Below are positions 26,009-34,311 of a stretch of 54,170 nt of DNA, one piece after another. The stretch's first letter is position 1, and every line of letters begins with the position of its first letter. The stretch covers positions 1-54,170 of the forward strand of contig NZ_BCUA01000021.1 of NCBI RefSeq assembly GCF_001591045.1, written 5' to 3'. The notes under the pieces were generated by a model. It searched no databases and was not told the origin of the DNA. It was given only the letters and a program-made list of their open reading frames with translations. The translations under genes and the position numbers were made by a program. The stretch comes from Sphingopyxis granuli NBRC 100800 (GTDB taxonomy: Bacteria > Pseudomonadota > Alphaproteobacteria > Sphingomonadales > Sphingomonadaceae).

Positions 26009-27260
26009 ATTTGGGCGGTGCTTTCGATATATTGTGCCGTCGCTCATGCCGTACGGCGCTCAGCGCCAGGAGTATTGCGGGGGCCACGAGGCCGGCGGCC
26101 GCGAAATAGGGGAGGTTCGGACTGATATGGCTAAATCCGAGACTTGCGGTGAAGGGGCCCGTCGTTCGCCCAAATGCTCCGGTCGCGTTGTTGAATCCGA
26201 GCACCTGACCTTGGCGTGAGGGATCGCACGTTCGCGAGATCAGCGTGACAACATTGGGAAATGCAATCGACTGCCCGGCCGCCGTCAGCGAAATCAGGGC
26301 GGTGGTCATCATCAGGCCGTTCGAAAAAGGCTGAAGAAAACATCCGACGACGGTCATGGCCATCCCGCCGGCAAGGACATGGGCTTCGCCATATCGTTCC
26401 GACAAGCGGCCGGTGACAAAAATCTGGGTAAAGGCGGAAATTGCGCCCGCAATCGCGAAACATTGCCCGATCTCACGCGCCCCCCAGCCGAAACGCGCAT
26501 GCGCCCACAACCCGAACATCACCTCGACCCCGGTGAAGGCAAAGCTCACGAGCAGGGTCAGCAGCATCAGGCGGCCGATGACGGGATGCTTGACGACCTG
26601 CGCGAGTGCGGAGCCGATCTTCAATTTCGGACGGGCGACGACGATCCGTGTGCGCGGTTCCTTGACGAACAATAGGAGCGCGACCAACGAGCATGCCGAT
26701 GCAGCCGATGCCAAGAGCAGCGGGATGCGAAAGCCCGGAACGCCGCGGCTCTCATCGACAAAGCTACCCCCTATCGCGGGACCGACGATCAGGCCGATGG
26801 CGAAGGCCGCGCCGAGCCAACTCATTCTGCGCGCCCGTTTCTCGGGTGGCGTTACGTCGGCAATATAAGCTTGTACGACTGAACCGTTCCCGCTGGCGAA
26901 CCCGCCGAGCAGCCGGATAGCGAAAGCAAGCCATGCGGTGTCGGCAAAGGCGAGTGCCAAATAACAGAGGCAATTGCCGGAGACCGTCGAAATAAGCAGA
27001 ATGCGTCGGCCATAAAGGTCGCTGAGCCGCCCCCATAATGGCTCGCCGAACAGGCTGCCGACCGAAAAGGCCGAAAAAATGAGTGCGACCTGCCAGGGCT
27101 CGGCGCTGAAGGCGAGGCCATAGAAGGGGAGCAACGGTATGACGATACCGAAGCCGACCATGTTGATGAACAGGATGCCGACGAGGGTCAGCGCGGCATA
27201 AGCCGGCGGCCCGTCCTGATCCCCTCGCAACGAGCCGCGAGCCGCTATCCCCTCCGACAT
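26007..27260 (-). CDS. MFS transporter (DHA1/TetA-like)
   Basis: A permease of about 417 residues with 12 predicted helices. LWGRLSDLYGRRILL is the loop 2-3 motif A of the major facilitator superfamily, and GFASGNGSVVQAYIADVTPPEKRAR is the drug:H+ antiporter-like region after helix 5. This places it in the DHA1 group, which contains TetA-like exporters as well as importers of small compounds. The start at 27260 is chosen because the longer frame overlaps the small exported-protein gene whose stop is 10 bases upstream; these two form one operon. Function in the locus unknown; export of a toxic intermediate is possible. Confidence 0.8.
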   Translation of the reverse strand: MSEGIAARGSLRGDQDGPPAYAALTLVGILFINMVGFGIVIPLLPFYGLAFSAEPWQVALIFSAFSVGSLFGEPLWGRLSDLYGRRILLISTVSGNCLCYLALAFADTAWLAFAIRLLGGFASGNGSVVQAYIADVTPPEKRARRMSWLGAAFAIGLIVGPAIGGSFVDESRGVPGFRIPLLLASAASACSLVALLLFVKEPRTRIVVARPKLKIGSALAQVVKHPVIGRLMLLTLLVSFAFTGVEVMFGLWAHARFGWGAREIGQCFAIAGAISAFTQIFVTGRLSERYGEAHVLAGGMAMTVVGCFLQPFSNGLMMTTALISLTAAGQSIAFPNVVTLISRTCDPSRQGQVLGFNNATGAFGRTTGPFTASLGFSHISPNLPYFAAAGLVAPAILLALSAVRHERRHNISKAPPK

Positions 27261-27270
27261 TCGCGCGTTT

Positions 27271-27624
27271 CTACTTTCCCTCGCGCCCCGCGACGATCGA
27301 ATTGGAATAATATCGGTCGTCGGTGACGAAAATCTTCCACTTCGAACCGACCTTCTTCTTCGGTCCGAGCGCACAAAGCGGCGGTGCTGCCGGCGCCTGA
27401 TAGCAAATCTGTCCCTTCACGACCTGCCAGGTCCCGGCAGATTCCACGCCCTCGGTGACCGACCGGTACGTGCCGTCAGGGTCGACATAGGTCCGCGTCT
27501 CGACGCCGTCCGGCGAAATAGACAGGATCGTGTTGCCGAACGCGCCTGCCATCGGACTTTGTGCGTCGCTGGCCATGGCCGGGGCGGCTGCGGCCAACAG
27601 GATCAGGGTCAAAATCGATTTCAT
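27271..27624 (-). CDS. Small exported protein of unknown function
   Basis: A 117-residue protein with a clear signal peptide (KSILTLILLAAAAPAMA-S). The mature part reads GNTILSISPDGVETRTYVDPDGTYRSV then GTWQVVKGQICYQ, a beta-rich pattern with two Cys that could form a disulfide. AGGAGGAGAGG directly before the ATG makes this start firm. It is the first gene of a two-gene unit with the DHA1 permease and diverges from the MFS gene at 27893, sharing a control region with two copies of the 19-bp motif. I do not recognise a named family. Confidence 0.75.
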   Translation of the reverse strand: MKSILTLILLAAAAPAMASDAQSPMAGAFGNTILSISPDGVETRTYVDPDGTYRSVTEGVESAGTWQVVKGQICYQAPAAPPLCALGPKKKVGSKWKIFVTDDRYYSNSIVAGREGK

Positions 27625-27727
27625 TCCTCTCCTCCTCATTCTGGCACTCACCCCGCTGATGGGCGATGTGCTTTGACCGCATGGACGCCTTGACGACGCG
27701 GTGTCACTGCAATGACTAGATCTCTTA

Positions 27728-27746
27728 TATTAAGAATATTGGTATG
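27728..27746 (+). promoter_or_regulatory. Recurring 19-bp motif, site 5
   Basis: TATTAAGAATATTGGTATG in the 268-base region between the divergent exported-protein and MFS genes. Confidence 0.5.
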
Positions 27747-27859
27747 TCTCAACCTTCTTTCCGTCTGTCAGGTGACGAGTCATTGGAAGTGAGGTTTTAT
27801 GAAGTTAGATCGACGGAATATGGCGCTTGCTCCTACGCGATTTGACGCTAAGCAGAACG

Positions 27860-27878
27860 ATATAAGAAAATAGGTCTG
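27860..27878 (+). promoter_or_regulatory. Recurring 19-bp motif, site 6 (MFS promoter)
   Basis: ATATAAGAAAATAGGTCTG, ending 14 bases before the MFS start and in its orientation; it deviates from the consensus by C in GGTCTG. Confidence 0.45.
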
Positions 27879-27892
27879 GCAAGGGAGCGAGG

Positions 27893-29350
27893 ATGAGCGG
27901 CAATAAAACGACGCAGGTTGGTGCGGTCGATCATCACCAGCGCAAAGTCATGCTCGCGATGATGACGGCCGCCTACACGCTCAATTTCGTCGACCGGACG
28001 ATCATCGCCTCGATCGGGCAGGCCATAAAGGTAGACCTCAAGCTCACCGACACCCAGCTCGGCCTCTTGGGCGGCCTGTATTTCGCGCTGCTTTACACGA
28101 TCCTGGGGCTTCCGCTGGCAAGGCTCGCCGAGCGCGTGTCGCGCGTCAACATCATTGCCGTTGCCATATTCATCTGGTCGGGCTTTACTGCCCTGTGCGG
28201 TCTGGCGACGAGCTATTTCTGGCTGGCGCTTTTCCGGTTCGGCGTCGGTGTCGGCGAGGCCGGATTGTCGCCGCCCGCGCATTCGGTGATCAGCGATAGC
28301 TATGAACCCAGCAAGCGGGCATCGGCGCTTTCCATCTATTCGCTGGGCGTCCCCATCGGTGTGATGATCGGCGCGGTGGCGGGAGGCTGGCTTGCGCAGA
28401 ACTATTCCTGGAGGGTCGCCTTTATCGCGCTGGGGTTCCCGGGCGTCATCTTGGCGCTGACTATGAAATGGCTGGTGAAGGAACCTGTTCGCGGCGCGAT
28501 GGAGGAGGTTCCTCCGCCGCCGCGGCCCGCCTACAGCTTGCGCGGCGACCTCGGCGAGATTGCCTGCGTCGGCAGGAAGCTGTTCGGCAACTGGATTCTG
28601 TTCAACATGATGATCGGGATCACGCTTGTCTCCTTTGCCGGCTATGGGGGCGGTGCGTTCATCCAGCCCTATTGGAGCCGCGCATTTGGTCTGGATTATG
28701 CTGAAATCGGTCTGATCACCGGGCTTATCGGCGGCTTTAGTCAGGGCGTGGGCGTTCTGTTCGGCGGTTTGCTCAGCGACCGGCTGGCGCGCTCGGGCAA
28801 GGCTGTATGGTATGGCCTGGTGCCTGCCCTCGGTATTGCTGCCGCCTATCCATTCATCCTTGCCATATACACGGTGGAAAGCTGGCAAATGGCGGCCATC
28901 TGGCTTCTGTTTCCCGGTGCGCTTTCCTATACCTATATGGGCCCCACCTATGGCGTGGTCCAAAACAGCTTCTCGCCGGCGCAGAGGGCAACGGCGACCG
29001 CCGTTCTTTTCTTCGTGCTGAACCTGATCGCACTGGGCTTCGGGCCGCCTCTGACGGGCATGCTGATCGATCATCTGGGCGCGGCCCATTTCTATGCCGC
29101 CGATCCGCTCTCGACATGGTCGGCCTTCACCCAGGCCTTTGGCGCCGACACGTCGGGCTTTCAGGCCGCATGTCCCGGCGGCGTCGGGGCGGTGGCGGGA
29201 AGCGGCGCCGACCGGGCCTGCAAGGCGGCCGTCGAAGTCGCGACCCGCGAAGGCGTGCTGATCGCATTCGGCATCAGCCTGTGGGCCGCGTTTCATTATT
29301 TTCTGGCGGCTATGGCCCTTCGGCGTAGCAGGGAGTCGCGGGCCGTCTAG
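27893..29350 (+). CDS. MFS transporter (spinster-like)
   Basis: A 485-residue permease. The N-terminus AAYTLNFVDRTIIASIGQAIK and GLLGGLYFALLYTILGLPLARLAERVSR are typical of the spinster-like MFS proteins abundant in sphingomonad catabolic clusters; GVGVGEAGLSPPAHSVISDSY is the conserved motif before helix 5. Substrates of this group are mostly unknown carboxylates or aromatic acids. A distinct extracytoplasmic loop with two Cys (FQAACPGGVGAVAGSGADRACKA) lies near the C-terminus. GGGAGCGAGG precedes the ATG. The enoyl-CoA hydratase gene follows within 45 bases on the same strand. Confidence 0.85.
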   Translation: MSGNKTTQVGAVDHHQRKVMLAMMTAAYTLNFVDRTIIASIGQAIKVDLKLTDTQLGLLGGLYFALLYTILGLPLARLAERVSRVNIIAVAIFIWSGFTALCGLATSYFWLALFRFGVGVGEAGLSPPAHSVISDSYEPSKRASALSIYSLGVPIGVMIGAVAGGWLAQNYSWRVAFIALGFPGVILALTMKWLVKEPVRGAMEEVPPPPRPAYSLRGDLGEIACVGRKLFGNWILFNMMIGITLVSFAGYGGGAFIQPYWSRAFGLDYAEIGLITGLIGGFSQGVGVLFGGLLSDRLARSGKAVWYGLVPALGIAAAYPFILAIYTVESWQMAAIWLLFPGALSYTYMGPTYGVVQNSFSPAQRATATAVLFFVLNLIALGFGPPLTGMLIDHLGAAHFYAADPLSTWSAFTQAFGADTSGFQAACPGGVGAVAGSGADRACKAAVEVATREGVLIAFGISLWAAFHYFLAAMALRRSRESRAV

Positions 29351-29361
29351 GCGCTGAAATG

Positions 29362-29380
29362 AATACCTCATTTCTTAAAG
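29362..29380 (-). promoter_or_regulatory. Recurring 19-bp motif, site 7 (weaker match)
   Basis: On the - strand CTTTAAGAAATGAGGTATT, in the gap between the MFS and enoyl-CoA hydratase genes; the last base departs from GGTWTG and its orientation is opposite to the flanking genes. Confidence 0.3.
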
Positions 29381-29394
29381 ACGCTGGAGTGAGC

Positions 29395-30183
29395 ATGGAT
29401 CGAGAGCCGTGGGAAGCGAATCTGCTGGCAGTTCCCGATGCGCAGGGCGTGCTGATCTTGCGCCTCGACAGGCCCGAGCGGCGCAATGCGGTTGCCACGG
29501 ACGTGTTGCAGGCGATTGCCGCCGCGCTGCAAGCCGCGGCTGCCGATCCCGCATGCCGCGTCGCGGTCGTGACGGGCACGCGGGATATTTTCGCCGCGGG
29601 GGCAGATATCGGCGAGATCGAAATGCTCGGCCCCGACGATCCGGTCGACGGCACCCGATATCGCGCCTGGCAGTCGATCCGCGCCTTTCCCAAACCCCTT
29701 GTCGCGGCCGTCGAAGGCTGGTGCCTCGGGGCGGGACTCGAACTCGCGATGGTCGCGGATATCGTCGTCGCCGGCGATGAAGCGCAATTCGGTCAGCCGG
29801 AGACCAATCTCGGTTTCATCCCGGGAGGCGGCGGAACCGGCCTCCTGACACGCCGGGTCGGGCGGGCGCTTGCCAGCATGATGATCCTGACCGGAAAGCC
29901 GATCGGCGCCGATCGCGCGCTCGCGGTGGGCCTGATCGCCGAGGTCGTGCCGGCCGGCAGCGCGCTCGAACGCGCCGCAGAGATCGCAGCTATTCTGGCC
30001 GGACGAGCCCCGCTGGCGCTTCGCGAAGCAAAAGCCTGTATTCGCGCAGCCGATGAGCTGCCGCTGAGCGCGCATCATGCCGAGGAACGGCGACGGTTCA
30101 TCGCCCTGATGGGAACAGCCGACAAGGCCGAGGGCATTGCGGCGTTTCGTGAACGTCGTCCGCCGCGATGGGCGGGGGCCTGA
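29395..30183 (+). CDS. Enoyl-CoA hydratase/isomerase family protein
   Basis: A 262-residue crotonase-fold protein. The oxyanion-hole regions are IFAAGADIGEI and GWCLGAGLELAMVAD, and both glutamates expected in true hydratases are present: E116 in GLELA and E136 in QPETNLGFIPGGGGT. It would add water to 2-enoyl-CoA, giving the substrate of the dehydrogenase encoded at 13272. GGAGTGAGC before ATG 29395 makes this a better start than ATG 29359. It ends 10 bases from the convergent GPH permease gene. Confidence 0.87.
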   Translation: MDREPWEANLLAVPDAQGVLILRLDRPERRNAVATDVLQAIAAALQAAAADPACRVAVVTGTRDIFAAGADIGEIEMLGPDDPVDGTRYRAWQSIRAFPKPLVAAVEGWCLGAGLELAMVADIVVAGDEAQFGQPETNLGFIPGGGGTGLLTRRVGRALASMMILTGKPIGADRALAVGLIAEVVPAGSALERAAEIAAILAGRAPLALREAKACIRAADELPLSAHHAEERRRFIALMGTADKAEGIAAFRERRPPRWAGA

Positions 30184-30192
30184 CCCGGGCCT

Positions 30193-31701
30193 CTAGCCTC
30201 CCAGCGCTGCGCTATTCTCGCTTGCCTTGCTTCGCTCCGCGAGCGTCCGCAGATTGGCCTCGTGCATGGCCTTGGTGATCGGATAGGCGATAATCAGCCC
30301 GAGCGCACAAAGCTGGAGCGCCATGATCACGGCAGGTTCGGTCCAGGCGAAATTGACCAGCACCTGCTGGCTGACGTCGCCGACCTTCGCATTTTCGGGG
30401 AATTCGACGAACGCAAGGATGATGCCCGCTCCGAACGCGCCGATTCCCGATGTTGCCTTGAGCATGAAGGCATTGGTTGCAAAGATCAGCCCGGCCGAAT
30501 GCCGGCCGGTCCGCGCGGCGCTATGCTCGACGACGTCGGCCAGCAGCGACGATCCGATCGTACCGAGGCATACCGCAAGCAGCGTGTTGATGAAGCTCGA
30601 CGTGAAAAGGAGCCAGTAGAGCAGTTCGGTCCCGTTGGCCGGAAGCCATCCCATCAGGCGGCTCCAGTACATGGCCGGACTCGCGATGATGAAGGCGATC
30701 CACAGCATGATCTGGGCGCGCTTCTTTCCCATCCGCGTCGCGAAACGCGGCGCGACGAACAGGGCCATGAACACCGCGGCGAAATTTCCGACCAGCAGCA
30801 GCGAAATCTGGTCGCCAGTCAATTCCCAGAAATAAACCCGGAAATAGGTCAGAACGGCGGCGGCTATACCGGTTGCCGCATAGCTGAACAGCGTTGCCCC
30901 GGCGATCGTCAGGAACGGCCGGTTGACGATCGTCTCCATCGTTTCCCGCGCCGAGCGGGCGAAAATGAAGGGACGCCTTTCGGGCACTGGCCGGAATGTC
31001 CTGACCAGATGCTGCGTGCCGTAGCTCGAGATGAGGATGGCTGCGAACATCATCAGCGACGCGGTCAGCCCGTAAAGCGAATATCCTTCGATATTCAATG
31101 TTCCGGTCGGATGTTCAGGGGTCGAGCGCAGGAAAACGCTGAAGCCCAATATGCTGATCGTCAAGCCGCCTATCCATCCGAAAAACCAGCGATAGCTCAG
31201 GAACTCGGTGCGATCGTCATAGCTTTCGGCCAGGTCGACGACGAGCGCCGAACTCGGAATCTCGTACATCGAGATGCACAGCCGGATGAGGATCGACAGG
31301 ATGAGGAGATACCAGAACAGCTCCTGCGCGTCGTAATCGGACGGCGGGTTCCAGAGGAAGAAATAGCTGACCGCGATGGGCAGGGCCGCAGCATACATGA
31401 AAGGATGCCTGCGCCCGAGCCTCGATCGGACATTGTCGGACCAGGTCCCGATCAGCGGGTCGGCGATCGCATCGACGAGCAGGGCGACCATGATGGCCAG
31501 GCCCACCGCGGCGGCGGGCACGCCCAGCGCCTGGTTATAGAAGATCATGAGCAGATAGGTGAAGCCATTGTCCTTAACGCCAAAGGCGATGGACCCAAGG
31601 CCGTAGAAGAATTTGACGCGCCACGGGCGTTTGGCCGGCTGGCCGCTCCCCGCATCGGCTCGGGCCTGCGCGCCTTCACGATCAGCCGCTGCTGACGCCA
31701 T
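30193..31701 (-). CDS. GPH-family (MFS_2) symporter, paralogue of the 3241-4749 protein
   Basis: A 502-residue 12-helix permease: FFYGLGSIAFGVKDNGFTYLLMIFYNQALG, DAIADPLIGTWSDNVRS, GRRHPFMYAAALPIA. It matches the permease encoded at 3241-4749 along its whole length, including YEIPSSALVVDL and the VEHSAARTGRHSAGL region (VEYAAVRTGRDSAGL there), so the two arose by duplication and now bracket the locus. GGAGGGG six bases before ATG 31701 decides the start. A good copy of the 19-bp motif lies 34 bases upstream. Cargo is unknown; import of PVA-derived acids or ketones is an inference. Confidence 0.85.
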   Translation of the reverse strand: MASAAADREGAQARADAGSGQPAKRPWRVKFFYGLGSIAFGVKDNGFTYLLMIFYNQALGVPAAAVGLAIMVALLVDAIADPLIGTWSDNVRSRLGRRHPFMYAAALPIAVSYFFLWNPPSDYDAQELFWYLLILSILIRLCISMYEIPSSALVVDLAESYDDRTEFLSYRWFFGWIGGLTISILGFSVFLRSTPEHPTGTLNIEGYSLYGLTASLMMFAAILISSYGTQHLVRTFRPVPERRPFIFARSARETMETIVNRPFLTIAGATLFSYAATGIAAAVLTYFRVYFWELTGDQISLLLVGNFAAVFMALFVAPRFATRMGKKRAQIMLWIAFIIASPAMYWSRLMGWLPANGTELLYWLLFTSSFINTLLAVCLGTIGSSLLADVVEHSAARTGRHSAGLIFATNAFMLKATSGIGAFGAGIILAFVEFPENAKVGDVSQQVLVNFAWTEPAVIMALQLCALGLIIAYPITKAMHEANLRTLAERSKASENSAALGG

Positions 31702-31735
31702 GTCCATCCCCTCCGACGGCATTGCTCAGATGCGG

Positions 31736-31754
31736 CATACCGTTTTTCTCAAAT
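31736..31754 (-). promoter_or_regulatory. Recurring 19-bp motif, site 8 (GPH permease promoter)
   Basis: On the - strand ATTTGAGAAAAACGGTATG, 34 bases upstream of the GPH permease start and in its orientation. Confidence 0.55.
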
Positions 31755-31890
31755 GCAAGCTATCGGTTGGTTCGCTTATGTCAATAGGATGAATTGCGCC
31801 CCCACGAGGATGCAGTTCGCCGGACGCGGATCATTGCTTCCCGAAGGGGGAAGGATCGATCAGCAGTGAGGCGGGAATTGCCCGGCCGCG

Positions 31891-33117
31891 CTATTCGGCC
31901 AGGAAGCCATAGAAGAGGGGCCACACATAATATTGCGCGGCATTTTCGACTGAGGCGCTCGGAACCCACCGCTGCAGTTCTTGCGCCGAGTTCACCATGC
32001 CCGTCACCATTTCCGAGGCGACGCGCATGTCGCATAGCCTCACGGACCCGTCGACAAGACCGTCATTGAGCATGTCGGCAAACCGATAGGTCGAAAGCGT
32101 CAGCTTGCGCTGCATTTCCATGCGGAGCTCGGGACCCACCGCAGTGAGGGCCGATGTGCGCAGAAGGGCTCCTTCGGGAAGCATTTGCCTCGAAACGAGG
32201 GATACCGATGCCGCCGCGACATGCGAGAGTCCGTCCATTTCTTCGGCCATGGCCAGGTTCTGAGCCTCGCGGACGATGTCGAACGTCCGTTCGAAACATG
32301 CCACGACCAGTTGGTCGCGCGTCTCGTTGTGATGGTAGAAGGCGCCCTTGGTGACCTTCAGCGTTGCCGAAATGCGATCGACCGAAGCGCCGCGGTAGCC
32401 ATGATCGTTGATGAGATCGGTCGCCGCGCGAAGGAAGCTGTCTTGCGACAATTTATCCGTCGACACGAACGGCGTCGGAATAGCCGCCGCGGCATTGGTG
32501 AGATCGACGCGCTGAGCGGCGAGACCATGAAGCAGCACATCGGCCATGCGGTCGGCAACGCGTGTGAAGTCTTCCGGCACATAGTTCCAGATCCAGACCA
32601 CCGACCAATGCATCTGCGACAGCAGCATATGGGCATAGGCGCTGCGCTGCTCCTGGGAGATTGCGCGCGGCATGTCGTCGAACAGCTTCCGCGTGGCGCG
32701 AAACAGCCCGACGTACGCCGCTCCAACCGTGCTCAGATGGGGTTCGCCGAGCGCGCGCACGTCACCGAAATGGACAAACTCGGGAATCTCTTTACGCGCT
32801 ACTCTGGCGAGCAGCGCGAAGTAACTGTTCAGAAACGAGCGGATCCGTTTCTCGAAGGGCGTTATCGTCAGGGCATCGCTCACCAACTCGTCGTGCAATG
32901 AGATCGAGTGGAGAAACGCTGCCGAAACCAAATCCTCCTTCTTTTCGTAATAGTAACGAAGGCTTTTTCAATTGAGGCCGATTTCGGAAGCGACAACGGA
33001 CAGGGTCGCGTCCCGCAACCCGTGCTCGTTAAAAAGCGCTCCCGCCGCGTCCAGAATCTCCTGCTTGCGGACTTCGAAACGAGGCCGCCTCTTTTTTTCA
33101 GGAGATTGCGAACTCAA
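31891..33117 (-). pseudogene. Tandem-domain TetR/AcrR-type regulator interrupted by an in-frame TGA
   Basis: Read from a TTG at 33117 (or 33135), one frame would give about 408 residues with two TetR units. Unit 1 has the DNA-binding segment KQEILDAAGALFNEHGLRDATLSVVASEIGLN, then TGA at 32970-32968 (codon 50), then KSLRYYYEKKEDLVSAAF in the same frame, so the stop falls inside the recognition helix. Unit 2 has an intact DNA-binding segment, RAATDLINDHGYRGASVDRISATLKVTKGAFYHHNETRDQLV, and its own ligand domain. The rest (31891-32931, 346 codons from an internal TTG) is uninterrupted. It is the only regulator gene in the PVA locus. Either the regulator is damaged in this strain, a shorter protein with only the second DNA-binding domain is made, or the base is a sequencing error. 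Confidence 0.75.
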
Positions 33118-33603
33118 TGTAACCGTCTCAGGCAATAGGTGGGTTCCTCATATACATGTCATTCTGCCTACCAACGAGCGCCCTCGCTAGCAAGCGATGC
33201 CCTTTTGCCTCGGTGGGAGCGCACGGCGTCAAGGCTGTTGATTTGGGTCGCTGGCGAGTGGAACTGTTCGCTGATAGCTTGTCGCATGATCGCAGAACCC
33301 GCGACCGCGCTCGCGCCTCCAGAGGAACAGTGCCTGCCGAACGGCGTATCGACCGTCGGGCACAATGGCCGCTATTACCGATCTGCGCCCAAGGACTGGC
33401 CGCTATCGGCCAACTTCTCGAGCCGCAGCGGATCTGTGAGCGCGCTAAAAAGAACGCCCGCCCAATCGAAACCGGGCGGGCGTCAGATGAAGAGCTGTGT
33501 TTCCTGAAAGGAAGAGCTCTCCTGGGTCGCACGGGGCGGATAGCGTCGCAGACGGAACGATTATTGTACGGTAACGCCAAAACGGATCGGCGGAAAACGG
33601 CCA
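33118..33603. other. Intergenic region without a convincing gene
   Basis: Several overlapping open frames cross this 486-base stretch on both strands, but none has a recognisable family, ribosome-binding site or biased codon use. It appears to be the junction between the catabolic locus and the accessory region. The only clear element is the terminator at 33446-33482. Confidence 0.5.
33446..33482 (-). terminator. Rho-independent terminator (minus strand)
   Basis: A 9-bp perfect stem CGCCCGCCC / GGGCGGGCG with a 10-base loop; on the - strand it is followed by TTCTTTTTAG. It would end the small-gene run that starts near 36.5 kb. Confidence 0.75.
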
Positions 33604-33849
33604 TTATTCGCTGGTCTGATCGGAGGGATCGCGCTCGCTGAGAGACGTGCGAACCGAGCGGCCGACCTGAAATCGGATGCCGAGCTTTTTCGCAATGCGA
33701 CGCAGGGATGCGCGGGCTGTCTTACGCCGGTTGGGCGGTATCTTCACGGGTTGGGGGCTCCGTAATTCGTGGACGCGCAGGCCATCGCGCGAGCAAGAGA
33801 AGCGCGGGTTCAGAAATCTGCCGAGATCAATGCAACAAGCGTGGGGCAT
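33604..33849 (-). CDS. Small basic protein of unknown function
   Basis: An 81-codon frame whose C-terminal 50 residues (PVKIPPNRRKTARASLRRIAKKLGIRFQVGRSVRTSLSE) are rich in Arg and Lys and look like a real DNA- or RNA-binding segment. It starts 6 bases after the stop of the MbcA/ParS-like antitoxin gene and ends before a terminator, in the position where a RES toxin would be expected, but it has no RES features. The N-terminal 25 residues are less protein-like, so the true start may be internal. Function unknown. Confidence 0.5.
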   Translation of the reverse strand: MPHACCIDLGRFLNPRFSCSRDGLRVHELRSPQPVKIPPNRRKTARASLRRIAKKLGIRFQVGRSVRTSLSERDPSDQTSE

Positions 33850-33855
33850 CGACGA

Positions 33856-34311
33856 TCACTCGAAAATGATCTCGCTATCCTCGTAAGGGGTGACATTTGC
33901 CTCTTCAGAGGTGGGCGGCATGTACAGACCGCCTCTCGCCGCGTCGACGAAACGCCGGACGGTCATCGGTCCCTCCAAGGTTCCATCGGCAATGAGGTCG
34001 ATCGGCGGATTACCACCGAACGAGGTAGCGCTATGGGGTTTGTGCAACCAGGCGACGCTTTCGAGTTCGTTGGCGAATAGTTCTCCAAGGCCCTTGTGAA
34101 TTCCGAGCACCGCCGAGATCCGCATCAAGGCGTTCTCTTTCAAGGTGATTTCGCGATGCTCCCGAACCCTCTTGCGCCAGCGACTATAGGCCGAGCGGGA
34201 TGGAGAGCCGAGGATCAGGCGCTGCTGCTCCCCGGTCAGTCTCCACAGGCCTGCGATGGCTAGAAAGGTACGGAGCGCGGGGGCGCTCAGGCGGCGGCGA
34301 TCATCGGTCAT
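33856..34311 (-). CDS. MbcA/ParS/Xre-type antitoxin-like protein
   Basis: A protein of about 151 residues. The N-terminal half (FLAIAGLWRLTGEQQRLILG, YSRWRK, LMRISAVLGIHKGLGELF) is the helical DNA-binding-like part of Xre/MbcA/ParS antitoxins; the C-terminal half (VAWLHKPHSATSFGGNPPIDLIADGTLEGPMTVRRFVDAARGGLY) matches the toxin-binding domain with its WLH-P and G--P--L motifs. In known systems the partner is a RES-domain toxin that degrades NAD. No RES gene is adjacent here. The ATG at 34311 overlaps the end of the upstream gene by 11 bases, so the two are coupled. Confidence 0.75.
   Translation of the reverse strand: MTDDRRRLSAPALRTFLAIAGLWRLTGEQQRLILGSPSRSAYSRWRKRVREHREITLKENALMRISAVLGIHKGLGELFANELESVAWLHKPHSATSFGGNPPIDLIADGTLEGPMTVRRFVDAARGGLYMPPTSEEANVTPYEDSEIIFE

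Noticed and set aside
32968..32970. TGA as a selenocysteine or read-through codon in the TetR gene
   Set aside because: The position is a DNA-binding helix residue with no redox role, and I see no selenocysteine insertion hairpin after it; nonsense mutation or sequence error is simpler.
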